Shown here one piece after another: positions 53,881-62,272 of a DNA stretch of 64,000 nt. The stretch spans positions 186,001 to 250,000 of the forward strand of contig NZ_VAWF01000004.1 of the NCBI RefSeq assembly GCF_005869845.1, in the 5' to 3' direction. Position 1 is the first letter of the stretch. Every line of letters begins with the position of its first letter. This DNA is from Fodinibius saliphilus (GTDB lineage: Bacteria > Bacteroidota > Rhodothermia > Balneolales > Balneolaceae). The translations under genes and the position numbers were made by a program. The notes below the pieces were generated by a model, which did not search any database, had not been told where the DNA came from, and was given only the letters and a program-made list of their open reading frames with translations.

Positions 53881-55449
53881 ATGGATTTCAAAATTCAATT
53901 AAAGTTTAGAAACAGTAGTTCAGTTTATTTATCTGATGCTAAAAAGCATGCTAAGAAATTCGATGATTTTAAAGAGGCTGATTCAAACAAAAAAATAAAC
54001 TCACTAACTGTTTCACAAGAAGCATTACGGCGGAAAAGCTCTTCCTTTCTAAAGGTTTGGGAAATTGTGAAATCTTGGAAAGGGACTGAAATCTTATTGA
54101 ACGATGATCCCATCGACCAAAAAGAATTAAATTCCATAACCGATGTCATAAATTGTAATTCTGAATACCATAAAGCCGTAATTCAAGAAGATCATTGTAA
54201 AATTCGAGATGATATAGAAGGATGGGGATGTAAATTTTTAAATAGTATAGCACGACACTCACCGAATAGATATTATTGGAGAAATAGTAATCACAATTGG
54301 TATGACTTTGGCCATTTCGAGGAAGAATATAAATGGAAGGTTGATAAACAGAAGATTAAAGAAGTATTAAAACGAGAAGCACGTCTCAAAAATTTAAATT
54401 TATGTTCTGTATTCAATTTAGAAACAGTGTTTGAACATGTCGATACTTTACCCGACGAAATCAATGTTGAAGAATCAGAAAGCTGGGAAATTAAATATGA
54501 GGAAAGTATTGATGGGAATACATTGGAGAAAAAACCTAATGGTATTAAACCCCACCCAAACAATGGTAGCAGTAGTTCGTCATTAAGCATTTCTTTCGGT
54601 GCCCAAAAAGAAGAAGAGGAAAAAGATGAATCCACTGTAAACAATAGGCATATTCCAGATGTCGAATATGACGATATTGGTGGAATTGATGGTATTCTAC
54701 AAAAAATCAGGGAGGCGATTGAAATACCTTTTTTAAAACCTGAATTGATAAAGCATTTAGGAATACAACCCCATAAAGGAATTCTACTTGCAGGCCCACC
54801 CGGTACTGGAAAAACACTAATCGCAAAAGCAATTGCTAATCAAGTAAATGCACATTTCATTTCAATAAAAGGACCAGAACTGCTTAGTAAATGGCATGGC
54901 CAGTCTGAGGAAAATTTAAGAAAGGTATTTGAAGAAGCTAGAATAAATTCCCCTTCAATTATCTTTTTTGACGAAATAGACTCAATAGCACAGGAAAGAT
55001 CAAATGAAGAATCATTAAGGTTTGACTCAAGGTTTGTAAATCAGCTTTTGACTTTAATGGACGGTCTTGAAGAGTTTGAAGATGTAAGAATTATTGCAAC
55101 AACAAATAGAATTGAATTATTAGATAAGGCATTACTTAGGCCTGGTAGATTTGATTATAAAATCGAGGTAACAAAACCTGACTTAAAAGGTTGTCTTGAA
55201 ATTTTAAAGATACACACCAAAGATATGCCGATTGATTCAAATTTTAATCTTGAACTGTTCAGTGCAAAATTGTTGGGTTTAACCGGTGCTGAAATTGCCT
55301 ACATTACCCGTGAGAGTGCTTATAATTGTTTAAGACGTTCAATCAATGGTTTAGAGCCTAGATCAATTAACGAAATTAATGAGGAGCATCTTTCTAATTT
55401 CAATATTAGTCGAAATGACTTTGAAAAAGCCTTAAAAAGCCTCAAATAA
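53881..55449 (+). CDS. AAA ATPase, Cdc48/proteasome-type, cassette 5
   Basis: 522 residues. An AAA domain with Walker A GPPGTGKT (about 304), Walker B IIFFDEIDSI (about 358), and the arginine-finger region IATTNRIELLDKALLRPGRFD. It has the classical AAA second region of homology. The N-terminal 260 residues are without family and include a low-complexity Ser stretch before residue 240. A good ribosome binding site (AGGAG, 53871) precedes the ATG. In defence contexts such ATPases act as remodellers or as partners of proteases or nucleases; no partner is visible. Confidence 0.85.
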   Translation: MDFKIQLKFRNSSSVYLSDAKKHAKKFDDFKEADSNKKINSLTVSQEALRRKSSSFLKVWEIVKSWKGTEILLNDDPIDQKELNSITDVINCNSEYHKAVIQEDHCKIRDDIEGWGCKFLNSIARHSPNRYYWRNSNHNWYDFGHFEEEYKWKVDKQKIKEVLKREARLKNLNLCSVFNLETVFEHVDTLPDEINVEESESWEIKYEESIDGNTLEKKPNGIKPHPNNGSSSSSLSISFGAQKEEEEKDESTVNNRHIPDVEYDDIGGIDGILQKIREAIEIPFLKPELIKHLGIQPHKGILLAGPPGTGKTLIAKAIANQVNAHFISIKGPELLSKWHGQSEENLRKVFEEARINSPSIIFFDEIDSIAQERSNEESLRFDSRFVNQLLTLMDGLEEFEDVRIIATTNRIELLDKALLRPGRFDYKIEVTKPDLKGCLEILKIHTKDMPIDSNFNLELFSAKLLGLTGAEIAYITRESAYNCLRRSINGLEPRSINEINEEHLSNFNISRNDFEKALKSLK

Positions 55450-55467
55450 CTTGTCCCAAGTATGTTT

Positions 55468-55595
55468 ACCTAACCCGCGCATTAACGCGGACGCACCTCG
55501 CCTATTCTCTGCTGCTCTTGGTTTTAAGACTCGTCTTTCGTTAGTTGCTAATTCAGCATCAATCCGTGCGCAGGTTATGCGCAATGTCGTTAGGT
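55468..55595 (+). repeat. attC site 5
   Basis: R'' ACCTAAC (55468-55474) and R' GTTAGGT (55589-55595). TGTTTACCTAAC is the exact reverse complement of the start of cassette 5 (GTTAGGTAAACA). Confidence 0.88.
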
Positions 55596-55627
55596 TTCTT
55601 CCTTTAACTTAAAATAAGATTTCAGCT

Positions 55628-56386
55628 ATGACAGGAATCTGTGGACTTTGTAAAGAAGAAAAAAAGCTTTGTCATTCACACATCATACCTGAGTTTTTTT
55701 ATAAAAATATCTACGATCATTACGGTCGGTTTTATGAAATATCCACAGATGAAGATTCTAGAGTAAATTTTGAGCAAAAAGGTGCTAGAGAATATTTATT
55801 CTGTGAAGATTGTGAACAACACTTGAATACAAACGAAACATACGTCAATCAATTTTTCTTTGGTCGTACAGAAATTGATATGACGATCTATGATGAATAT
55901 GCTGTGGTTGAAAATGCTGATTACAAAAAATTTAAGCTTTTGCAGCTTTCAATTCTTTGGCGGGCAAGCATAACAAGTCACTCATTTTTTAGAGATGTAG
56001 ACTTAGGAGAAGAAGTCGAAAAGCAATTGCGGGAAATGATATTAGAGGAAGAACCCGGTGATCCTAGTTTCTTTGGATGTAACATCAACATGATCAAACT
56101 CCCAAAAGGCTTAGACGCTAATTTCTTTACCTCTCCTGATATCTTTGAAAAAGATGACAAGCTGGCTTATCGATTTGTATTCAGCAATATGGTTTGGATA
56201 TTTTTTGATCCGGAATCGAAAATTGATGAATCAATAGAACAAACGTTCATAAAACCTGATGGGCAAATAATAATTAACCAGATGGAATTTCAGCAACTTC
56301 CTTTTTTAACAGAGTTCGTAAAAGAGTTAAAAGAAGCTGGAAAACTTGAAGAAGTAGCCAAATTCACTAAAAAAGAAGAAACCTAA
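55628..56386 (+). CDS. Zinc-finger HNH-like protein, cassette 6
   Basis: 252 residues. The N-terminus has CGLC (residues 5-8), CHSHIIPEFF (16-25) and a later CEDC, a pattern resembling HNH-type zinc-bound nucleases; the H-S-H-I-I-P part resembles the first His strand. The remainder is unrecognised. The stop codon overlaps the first bases of attC 6, so the gene fills the cassette completely. Function as a nuclease is an inference. Confidence 0.6.
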   Translation: MTGICGLCKEEKKLCHSHIIPEFFYKNIYDHYGRFYEISTDEDSRVNFEQKGAREYLFCEDCEQHLNTNETYVNQFFFGRTEIDMTIYDEYAVVENADYKKFKLLQLSILWRASITSHSFFRDVDLGEEVEKQLREMILEEEPGDPSFFGCNINMIKLPKGLDANFFTSPDIFEKDDKLAYRFVFSNMVWIFFDPESKIDESIEQTFIKPDGQIIINQMEFQQLPFLTEFVKELKEAGKLEEVAKFTKKEET

Positions 56387-56507
56387 CCCGCGCATTAAGG
56401 GGACGCACCTCGCCTAGCCTTGCTCATTTTTGGCTTTTTAGCTTCTCGTTCATTATTTATCAACTCAACATTCATTCGCGTGTAGCTTATGCGTAACCCC
56501 AGCAGGC
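56381..56507 (+). repeat. attC site 6 (3' box degenerate)
   Basis: R'' ACCTAAC (56381-56387) is intact and AAGAAACCTAAC matches the start of cassette 6. The R' box at 56501-56507 reads AGCAGGC where GTTAGGC is expected, so recombination at this site should be impaired. Confidence 0.75.
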
Positions 56508-56533
56508 ATATCAAATTTACACTTTCCTGAATA

Positions 56534-57223
56534 ATGAGCAATAAAACGAAACCACGGTTTGTAATATTTCACAACGAAAAAGAGCTAATTGATGTAAAGA
56601 AAGATATTTATATACTACATCGACATCTTGAGCTTGTTCAAGATCAGTTAGAAAACGAGCTTAATAAGATAAAAAAAATAAAAAAGGAATTACCTAAAAA
56701 GAGAGAAGTTAAAAAATTAGAAAAAATTAGCCGTGCTTTAGATGAAAACCTTATAAAAGAACATGAGACATGGCTTAAAAATGGGGTTCCTCAAATTGTC
56801 ATAAATCCTTTTATTGTTTCAGCTTGGTCTCTTTATGAAAGTGTTATTAAAGATTTTGCATCTATACTGCAAAAGTCTAAGAACATCGAAAAAAGCATAG
56901 AAAATGCTGATGGAAGATACTTTTTAAAAAAAGCCGAAAACTATTTTAATAAAACACTAAAGCATCCACTGCATCTAACTAAGGAGCGTAATTCCGAGTT
57001 ACGACTTCTTAATGACATTCGAAATTCAATTGTCCATCATTACGGCAAAGTTTCTGCGCTTAGACCTAAGCTCAAGACTCAAATCCAAAACAATAAAATT
57101 GAAGGAATTAGAAGTATAAAAGAAAATGGGAAACTAGTTCTAAGCCTAAAATTTGCTGAACGTGGTTTTGAAGTTGTTAGAAATCATATTTTAACCCTAT
57201 TAAACAAATATCAAAAAATTTAG
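56534..57223 (+). CDS. HEPN-like protein, cassette 7
   Basis: 229 residues, all-helical and lysine-rich. RNSIVHHYG near residues 163-171 contains the R-x4-H ribonuclease motif of HEPN domains (R163, H168), preceded by LRLLNDI. Upstream is a long charged coiled region and a hydrophobic segment (FIVSAWSLYESVI). HEPN RNases cut tRNA or mRNA in toxin-antitoxin and abortive-infection systems. No antitoxin gene lies beside it, so it may be controlled differently or be a sensor. Based on motif only. Confidence 0.6.
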   Translation: MSNKTKPRFVIFHNEKELIDVKKDIYILHRHLELVQDQLENELNKIKKIKKELPKKREVKKLEKISRALDENLIKEHETWLKNGVPQIVINPFIVSAWSLYESVIKDFASILQKSKNIEKSIENADGRYFLKKAENYFNKTLKHPLHLTKERNSELRLLNDIRNSIVHHYGKVSALRPKLKTQIQNNKIEGIRSIKENGKLVLSLKFAERGFEVVRNHILTLLNKYQKI

Positions 57224-57227
57224 TTAT

Positions 57228-57245
57228 GCCTAACCCTCGCATTAA
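57228..57245 (+). repeat. Truncated attC site 7 (end of array)
   Basis: Only the left part, GCCTAACCCTCGCATTAA, remains. TATGCCTAAC matches the expected start of cassette 7. The 3' half is gone, and the next gene (yccF-like) ends 6 bases later, so the array end has been deleted. Confidence 0.75.
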
Positions 57246-57250
57246 ATAAT

Positions 57251-57706
57251 CTAATTACTATACTCTTCTACAACTCGTTCAGCATTCTTTTTTCGGGCCT
57301 GCTCTGCAACCTCTTTATCAACTACCTCTTTACCAATGGGAGATAATGAAATACGAGCAAGTTTGCCATGCTGTATGCCAAAAGGAATACCAATAATTGT
57401 AATAAAGCTTATAATAGCTGCAAAGACATGACTGAGAGCAAGCCAAAAACCACCGAATATGAACCAGAGCACATTTCCAAATGTGCCCCAACCACCAGTA
57501 CCAACATCTTTCTTCCCTGTTAATATTTCTCGGTTTACAGCCTCTTTACCAAATGGGAAAAATGAAAGAGTTCCTATGGCAAAACAAGCCTTACCCCACG
57601 GAATCCCCACAATGGAAATAAACATTATGACCCCTGCCAACCACCATAAAAGACCGGCTATAAAACCGCCAAATATAAACCAAAGTACATTACCTAATGC
57701 TTTCAT
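57251..57706 (-). CDS. YccF-domain inner membrane protein
   Basis: 151 residues with two repeats of an LGNVLWFIFGGF-type YccF (DUF307) unit, each giving two membrane helices: residues about 4-55 and 75-130. The pattern GNVLWFIFGGF occurs in both halves. Function of YccF is unknown. It converges on the end of the integron array and starts core-type DNA. Base composition rises to that of the core from here on. Confidence 0.88.
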   Translation of the reverse strand: MKALGNVLWFIFGGFIAGLLWWLAGVIMFISIVGIPWGKACFAIGTLSFFPFGKEAVNREILTGKKDVGTGGWGTFGNVLWFIFGGFWLALSHVFAAIISFITIIGIPFGIQHGKLARISLSPIGKEVVDKEVAEQARKKNAERVVEEYSN

Positions 57707-57821
57707 ATCTCTTGTCTGTAGTATTTATAAGTTTGGAGTTAAATAGTAAATATTGATGAACTTCTAAAATCCTATCACTTTCAATACAGATAATTTTTAT
57801 TTGTTTTGGTACCACCTTACC

Positions 57822-57841
57822 TTATGTGTGAAAACACATAA
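57822..57841. promoter_or_regulatory. LexA-type operator in front of lexA
   Basis: Inverted repeat TTATGTGT - 4 bases - ACACATAA, 6 bases ahead of the lexA start. A closely similar repeat lies at 59524-59547. This position suggests autoregulation by the LexA protein. Confidence 0.75.
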
Positions 57842-57847
57842 ATAACT

Positions 57848-58498
57848 ATGTCAAAACTAACCAACAAACAACAGCAGTTTTACGATACGCTGATCTCCTA
57901 TATCCGTAAGTACTTTCGCTGGCCAACGTATAAGGAACTTGCCGATCGGCTTGGATTTAGCTCAGAAAACAGCGTTACACAGTATTATGATGCACTGGTA
58001 AGCAAGCAATTTCTTAAAAAGGATAGTCAGGGTAATTATACCTTTACCAATCCTGCTGATGTTTGGATCCATGAAAATGGTCACAGGCAACCAACATCGA
58101 TTCCAATTGTAGGAGAGATTACGGCCGGAAGCATGCAGGAAGCTATTGAGGCGGATTTAGGAGAGGTTACCATTGGCGATTTCTTTCCCAATGCTTCGAA
58201 CGTATTTGCACTCCGCGTGAAAGGTGATAGCATGAAAGACTTGGGTATATCTACGGGGGATAAGGTCATCCTATCTAAGACAGATCTGCGAGATGGTGAT
58301 GTCGGAGCTGTGTTGTATGACGGTAACACCACACTTAAGCGAGCCCACATACGAACCACCGGGATTCGACTTGAGCCTGCTAATCCCGCTTATGATGACA
58401 TCATCATAAAACCTGGTGAATTTGAAGAAGTTACGGTTTTAGGCAAATATTTGGGACACATTACTGATGAAGGATTAGTCAAATCTCCCTTTCGTTAA
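57848..58498 (+). CDS. lexA: LexA-family SOS repressor
   Basis: 216 residues. An N-terminal winged helix (RWPTYKELADRLGFSSENSV) and a C-terminal S24 peptidase domain. The self-cleavage site is A93-G94 (EITAGSM), the catalytic serine is S128 (VKGDSMKD) and the lysine K164 (TTLKRAH). It represses SOS genes and cuts itself when activated RecA appears. It binds presumably the palindromes at 57822 and 59524, which differ from the E. coli and B. subtilis boxes. It ends 4 bases into the stop of the convergent gene. Confidence 0.93.
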   Translation: MSKLTNKQQQFYDTLISYIRKYFRWPTYKELADRLGFSSENSVTQYYDALVSKQFLKKDSQGNYTFTNPADVWIHENGHRQPTSIPIVGEITAGSMQEAIEADLGEVTIGDFFPNASNVFALRVKGDSMKDLGISTGDKVILSKTDLRDGDVGAVLYDGNTTLKRAHIRTTGIRLEPANPAYDDIIIKPGEFEEVTVLGKYLGHITDEGLVKSPFR

Positions 58499-58806
58499 TC
58501 CAAGAGCATTCCTGCTTCTTCATAGACCAAATACCAACCTACTTTTTTCGTGTCAAAGACAATATCTAAGTAGCGATCATCTTTGGTTTGTAAGGTAATA
58601 TGAATCTGTTTATGGCCGTGGCCGACCGGCTCTTCATGGCATTTGCGAATCTTTTGCACGCGATGGACCTGTCCATTTTGGCGCTTGATGCGTATTGGTT
58701 GCAAGCGTTTTGTAATGCCGTTTTGTTTATCAGCAAAGGAGGCCACTGTTGTAATGACGATCAGTGGCTCGGGCTCTTTTTCGCTATGTTGGTTACTGCC
58801 ACTCAT
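58495..58806 (-). CDS. Small protein of unknown function in the SRAP operon
   Basis: 103 residues from the ATG at 58806, which overlaps the end of the SRAP gene by 14 bases; a TTG at 58818 is possible. It is basic in the middle (VHRVQKIRKCHEEPVGHG) and ends in a beta-rich part. No family name comes to mind. Co-translation with the SRAP gene and SOS operator upstream suggest a DNA-damage role. Confidence 0.65.
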   Translation of the reverse strand: MSGSNQHSEKEPEPLIVITTVASFADKQNGITKRLQPIRIKRQNGQVHRVQKIRKCHEEPVGHGHKQIHITLQTKDDRYLDIVFDTKKVGWYLVYEEAGMLLD

Positions 58807-59488
58807 CAACCTCTTCAATTAGCTCAGGACCATTATTTCTGGTGGAGTTCACTTTCTGTGAAACTGGAAAGCGGTGAATTGCTTCATCCGGATAGGGCTC
58901 AAAGATCCCTCCGTCATAATAGGCCTTGGTGTTGTGATTGTTCGGATCCAACCAAAAGTCAAAGTCTTCTTTGGTCAAGATTACCGGCATGCGGTGTTTG
59001 TCATGGATCTGACCAACCGTATCATTACTATCGGTCGTGATAATGGTATAGGAAGGGATTTTCCTAGTCCCATTGGGAGATTCCCACTCGTAATATAGTC
59101 CGGCCAGTGGCATAATAGGTTTGTCTTTCATCTGAAAACCATAGGGATATTTTTCACCCCCAGACTTCTTCCACTCATAGAACCCAGAAACCGGAACAAT
59201 GCACCGATATTTTTTAAACGGTTCTTTGTAGGCCGCTGTCTCCGTTAGCTTCTCGGCCCGTGCGTTAAAATAGGGATACTTAGGCTTTCCTTCCTTTTCA
59301 TAGAAGGGAATAAGGCCCCAACGAAACCCTTCGATAGAACGGGTCCCATTTCGTTGCAGCACAATTGGGTTTTGCGTGGTCGGTGCCACGTTAAAGTTCG
59401 GCAGTATCTCATCAATATCGAACGGAACTTCGAACATATCCTTGCAGGCCTCCTGAAATTTAATATCTCTCCAATATCGTCCGCACAT
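58793..59488 (-). CDS. yedK: SRAP-domain (HMCES/YedK-like) abasic-site protein
   Basis: 231 residues. Catalytic Cys2 (MCGRYW), Asn in FNVAPT, Glu in SGFYEW, and His in DKHRMP: the residues that form and resolve a covalent link to abasic sites in single-stranded DNA. It shields such sites during replication stress. Its start is 36 bases from the palindrome at 59524-59547, shared with the divergent polymerase gene. Confidence 0.92.
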   Translation of the reverse strand: MCGRYWRDIKFQEACKDMFEVPFDIDEILPNFNVAPTTQNPIVLQRNGTRSIEGFRWGLIPFYEKEGKPKYPYFNARAEKLTETAAYKEPFKKYRCIVPVSGFYEWKKSGGEKYPYGFQMKDKPIMPLAGLYYEWESPNGTRKIPSYTIITTDSNDTVGQIHDKHRMPVILTKEDFDFWLDPNNHNTKAYYDGGIFEPYPDEAIHRFPVSQKVNSTRNNGPELIEEVDEWQ

Positions 59489-59523
59489 AACACTCCTGTT
59501 TGATTATTGTTGGCGACTTCGTA

Positions 59524-59547
59524 ATATATGTGTAAACACACATATAT
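59524..59547. promoter_or_regulatory. LexA-type operator between SRAP and polymerase genes
   Basis: 10-base arms ATATATGTGT and ACACATATAT around 4 bases. The inner TATGTGT-N4-ACACATA is identical to that in front of lexA. Likely controls both divergent transcripts. Confidence 0.75.
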
Positions 59548-59578
59548 AATATAGCTTCTTTTTTGTGGTGCTGTCAAT

Positions 59579-60937
59579 ATGAATATCCCTGATTTTAATC
59601 GCTTCCCTGAACTCACCGATCCCGGTCGCTACCAACTAAATAAGAACGTCCACAATATTACGCGATACCAAACCATTGCTGCCGACATGCAGCATCCGGG
59701 GAACTCTCCTCGCCTATATGTGCATGTAGATATGAACGCCTTTTACGCACAGGTCGAGCAACTGTGTTATAACTTGTACGGAATGCCGGTGGTGGTAGGC
59801 GGATGGCGCAAGCCGGACGGAACGGTCAAAGGGATTGTGGCTACGAGTTCTTACGAAGCCAGGGCATGGGGCGTAAAAACCGGCATGAGTGCTTTGGAGG
59901 CCTACAAGCTTTGTCCACATGTGATATTCAAGCAAGTGGACTACGAGAAGTACCACGCCTTCAGCAAACGTATTAAGGGCGTGCTGGATAGCTTTTCTCC
60001 GGACGTAGAGGCTTACAGTATGGACGAGTATTTCCTGGATATTACGTGGAAGCTTGAAGAATCCTATGAGCAACTGGTAGAATTCGCCTGGGCGATGAAG
60101 GAAGCCATCTATGAAGAAACGAATCTCCGATGCAGTGTAGGGATATCGACCTCCAAGACCTACTCAAAGCTGGCCTCAGACTTGGAGAAACCGGACGGAC
60201 TTACGGTACTGACAGAGGAGGAAGAAATTAAAGACAAGATCTGGCCCCTACCTGTTGATGAAGTATGGGGCATCGGCAGCCGTCGGTATGCTAAGATCAA
60301 AGGTCGAGGCATTACAACCATTGGTGAGGCTATTGACCGTGGATATCCCCTATTCCAAAAGCTGTTTGGCAAGTACTTTGGCAAAATGCTCTGGGAGACC
60401 GTAGCTGGGAAAGACCGGGCCATAGTTAGTGATGATACGGAATATATCCCCGAACGGGTTTCCTACGGCCATACCTTTTCGACGTGGACCGATGCCCCGT
60501 GGAAGGTAGCTGGAGAATTTGCCAAGGCAACCAAGCAGGTTTGTTACCGCCTGCGAGGATACGGCAAGAAGTCGGACAAGTATTTTGGAAACGTACGATT
60601 TCAAGGGCAAGAGAAAGAAGGATTCTCGTTTACCTTTCGGGCTCCGGGTTTAACTAATTTAGATGGGTATGTACTCCGCAATTGCCTGCAGAAAGTCCTG
60701 CCGATGCTATTCTACTGCAAAGACCAGGGAAAGCGATTTCGGGCAATCATGCTTGGAACGACTGAGTTAAATATGACCACACAAGCGGAACTGTTTTTCC
60801 AGGAGAATCCAAAGGTCCAGCGGATGTACCAGGCTATGGATTATATCAATAACCGGTTTGGGTTAGATACTATTGATCACGGCATTAGCCAATTTGATGT
60901 GAAAGGGAATACGCACTTTAAGGAGCGATCGATGTAA
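59579..60937 (+). CDS. dinB: Y-family DNA polymerase (Pol IV / UmuC-like)
   Basis: 452 residues. The palm has the catalytic patterns LYVHVDMNAFYAQVE and AYSMDEYFLDIT; CSVGISTSKTYSKLASD is the fingers/palm signature. An N-terminal extension of about 45 residues before the catalytic part and a little-finger domain follow the normal order. It performs translesion synthesis, presumably under LexA. No clear beta-clamp motif is seen at the C-terminus. The name dinB is by family; UmuC or ImuB type cannot be excluded. Confidence 0.9.
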   Translation: MNIPDFNRFPELTDPGRYQLNKNVHNITRYQTIAADMQHPGNSPRLYVHVDMNAFYAQVEQLCYNLYGMPVVVGGWRKPDGTVKGIVATSSYEARAWGVKTGMSALEAYKLCPHVIFKQVDYEKYHAFSKRIKGVLDSFSPDVEAYSMDEYFLDITWKLEESYEQLVEFAWAMKEAIYEETNLRCSVGISTSKTYSKLASDLEKPDGLTVLTEEEEIKDKIWPLPVDEVWGIGSRRYAKIKGRGITTIGEAIDRGYPLFQKLFGKYFGKMLWETVAGKDRAIVSDDTEYIPERVSYGHTFSTWTDAPWKVAGEFAKATKQVCYRLRGYGKKSDKYFGNVRFQGQEKEGFSFTFRAPGLTNLDGYVLRNCLQKVLPMLFYCKDQGKRFRAIMLGTTELNMTTQAELFFQENPKVQRMYQAMDYINNRFGLDTIDHGISQFDVKGNTHFKERSM

Positions 60938-61019
60938 TATAGAAATTGGGTGACAACATGGTGTCAGAAGTATTTGTTATTTAATAGTAGTAACAAAAAA
61001 GCCAATAAAACAGAATTAG

Positions 61020-61220
61020 ATGATTAAGCTCCATGGAGAGTTCAAAAGGCAAAAGGTAGCAACTATTTCTATTCTGGAAGGCCCGGATAAAGGTTGGTCA
61101 GGTGAAGCAATTATTTTTAAGAACCAAAGAGAAACGATAATAGCAAAAGCCAACAACCAACAGAAACAATTTCCTAGTGGTCAGTATTATTATGCTAAAC
61201 CTACCTTTATCCTACAATAA
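61020..61220 (+). CDS. Small protein of unknown function
   Basis: 66 residues, basic and beta-rich (VATISILEGPDKGWSGEAI). No family recognised. It starts 82 bases after the polymerase gene and could be in the same SOS transcript or separate. Confidence 0.5.
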   Translation: MIKLHGEFKRQKVATISILEGPDKGWSGEAIIFKNQRETIIAKANNQQKQFPSGQYYYAKPTFILQ

Positions 61221-61304
61221 TTAGCTAAGATTTATTTTTTACATTATTTGGCTAATATAAAACCGATTAAAAATTATATACATAATCATAAATTATATTG
61301 ATTA

Positions 61305-62267
61305 GTGGACGCAATTAATCAGCTAGTAGATCTTTTTGACAGTAAAGATGAATTTGTTAAAGCCTTTGTTGAAAGCACTTTATTTTTTCCTCCCGATAAA
61401 GTTAAAGAACGTAATGATGAGCTAAAAAAACTACATGAAAATGATCAACGGTTTCACATACGCTACTCCCCGTCTTTTAAAGACCATTGGCCAGTTAAAA
61501 ATAAACGGGAAGCCATCGACTATACGAAAGAAGAGACTGTTTCATTAAAAGGATTACCTGATTACAAAATCCGAATAGATAATGATGGTAATTATAAAGT
61601 CAGATATGTTATAAAAGATAAAGTAGGTCACAAAGTAAGCTGGGGGAAGAATAGTACTATTAAAAATTACACCATATCGCACGTATGGGGATATGCTCAT
61701 CATCCCCTTTTCTTCTCCTCCCTTTGGAATATTGTCTTAGTTCCTACCTTCTTCAATTTTATATTGGATAAATCAGATGATGTGCATCCCGTTGTCGGAG
61801 AAGTTAAAAATACAATCAAACAAAAATGTATTGAGCTTTATGATCCCTATAAATCTTTTCTGACCAACTTCCCAATTGATGGCGAATTTAAAAAGGATTT
61901 TAATCTAAGCTCAATAAATGACTCTAAATATGATATCAGCTTTGTGGAAAGCAAAGGCAGTAGCAAAGAGCATATAGTAATTACAAACTCAGAGGAAAAG
62001 AGAATTAAAGAACTCTTGGGTAGGATGGGAAACAAGTTTTTTATCGAATATTTCGAGCCTTATGCCAATGAAAAAGATCTTAAGAGTGAGTTCACCTTTG
62101 ATGATTATACTGTCAACTCTTATAACACCAGGCTCAGTACCCTTAGAACTATATTCAAAGAAGATCTCGAAATTAAAGCCTTAAAACTTATTTCTGAAAA
62201 AGAGAATTCAAGATTAAGTCCCGAGACACTCAAAAAAGCATCTGAACTATTTATGGAATACAAATAA
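61305..62267 (+). CDS. Protein of unknown function with an HNH-like segment
   Basis: 320 residues, GTG start at 61305. The pattern SHVWGYAHHPLFFSSLWNIVLVP followed by FFNFILDK looks like the H-x(n)-N-x(n) core seen in some HNH-like restriction proteins, but only part of the motif can be placed. The rest is charged and alpha-helical. The next gene begins 5 bases after its stop, so it is in an operon with the HAD protein. Confidence 0.45.
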   Translation: MDAINQLVDLFDSKDEFVKAFVESTLFFPPDKVKERNDELKKLHENDQRFHIRYSPSFKDHWPVKNKREAIDYTKEETVSLKGLPDYKIRIDNDGNYKVRYVIKDKVGHKVSWGKNSTIKNYTISHVWGYAHHPLFFSSLWNIVLVPTFFNFILDKSDDVHPVVGEVKNTIKQKCIELYDPYKSFLTNFPIDGEFKKDFNLSSINDSKYDISFVESKGSSKEHIVITNSEEKRIKELLGRMGNKFFIEYFEPYANEKDLKSEFTFDDYTVNSYNTRLSTLRTIFKEDLEIKALKLISEKENSRLSPETLKKASELFMEYK

Positions 62268-62272
62268 CAATT

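Larger units (their letters stand above)
49195..57245 (+). mobile_element. Integron gene-cassette array of seven cassettes without an integron integrase
   Basis: Six long imperfect palindromes of 127-133 bases (attC) separate seven genes, all on the plus strand. Each attC begins with a conserved block ending in -TAAC-CGCGCATTAAGCGGAC-like sequence and ends with GCTTATGCGCAATGTCGTTAGG-like sequence split here into its parts GCTTATGCGC and GTTAGG. The stem carries an unpaired T, as in true attC sites. In cassettes 1-6 the bases at the cassette start (GTTRRRYN..) are the exact or near-exact reverse complement of the first bases of that cassette's own attC. No IntI gene lies within 285 bases to the left, or elsewhere in the window, so it is a CALIN-type array. 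Confidence 0.88.

Noticed and set aside
49195-57245. CRISPR array or REP repeats as explanation of the conserved spacers
   Set aside because: The spacers are about 130 bases, lie between genes with one copy per gene and have the inverted-box structure of attC; no short uniform repeat-spacer pattern exists.
60947-60956. TTGGGTGACA as a possible right arm repeat of element C
   Set aside because: Single copy, one mismatch to TTTGGGTCACA, and no tRNA-like core nearby. Likely chance.
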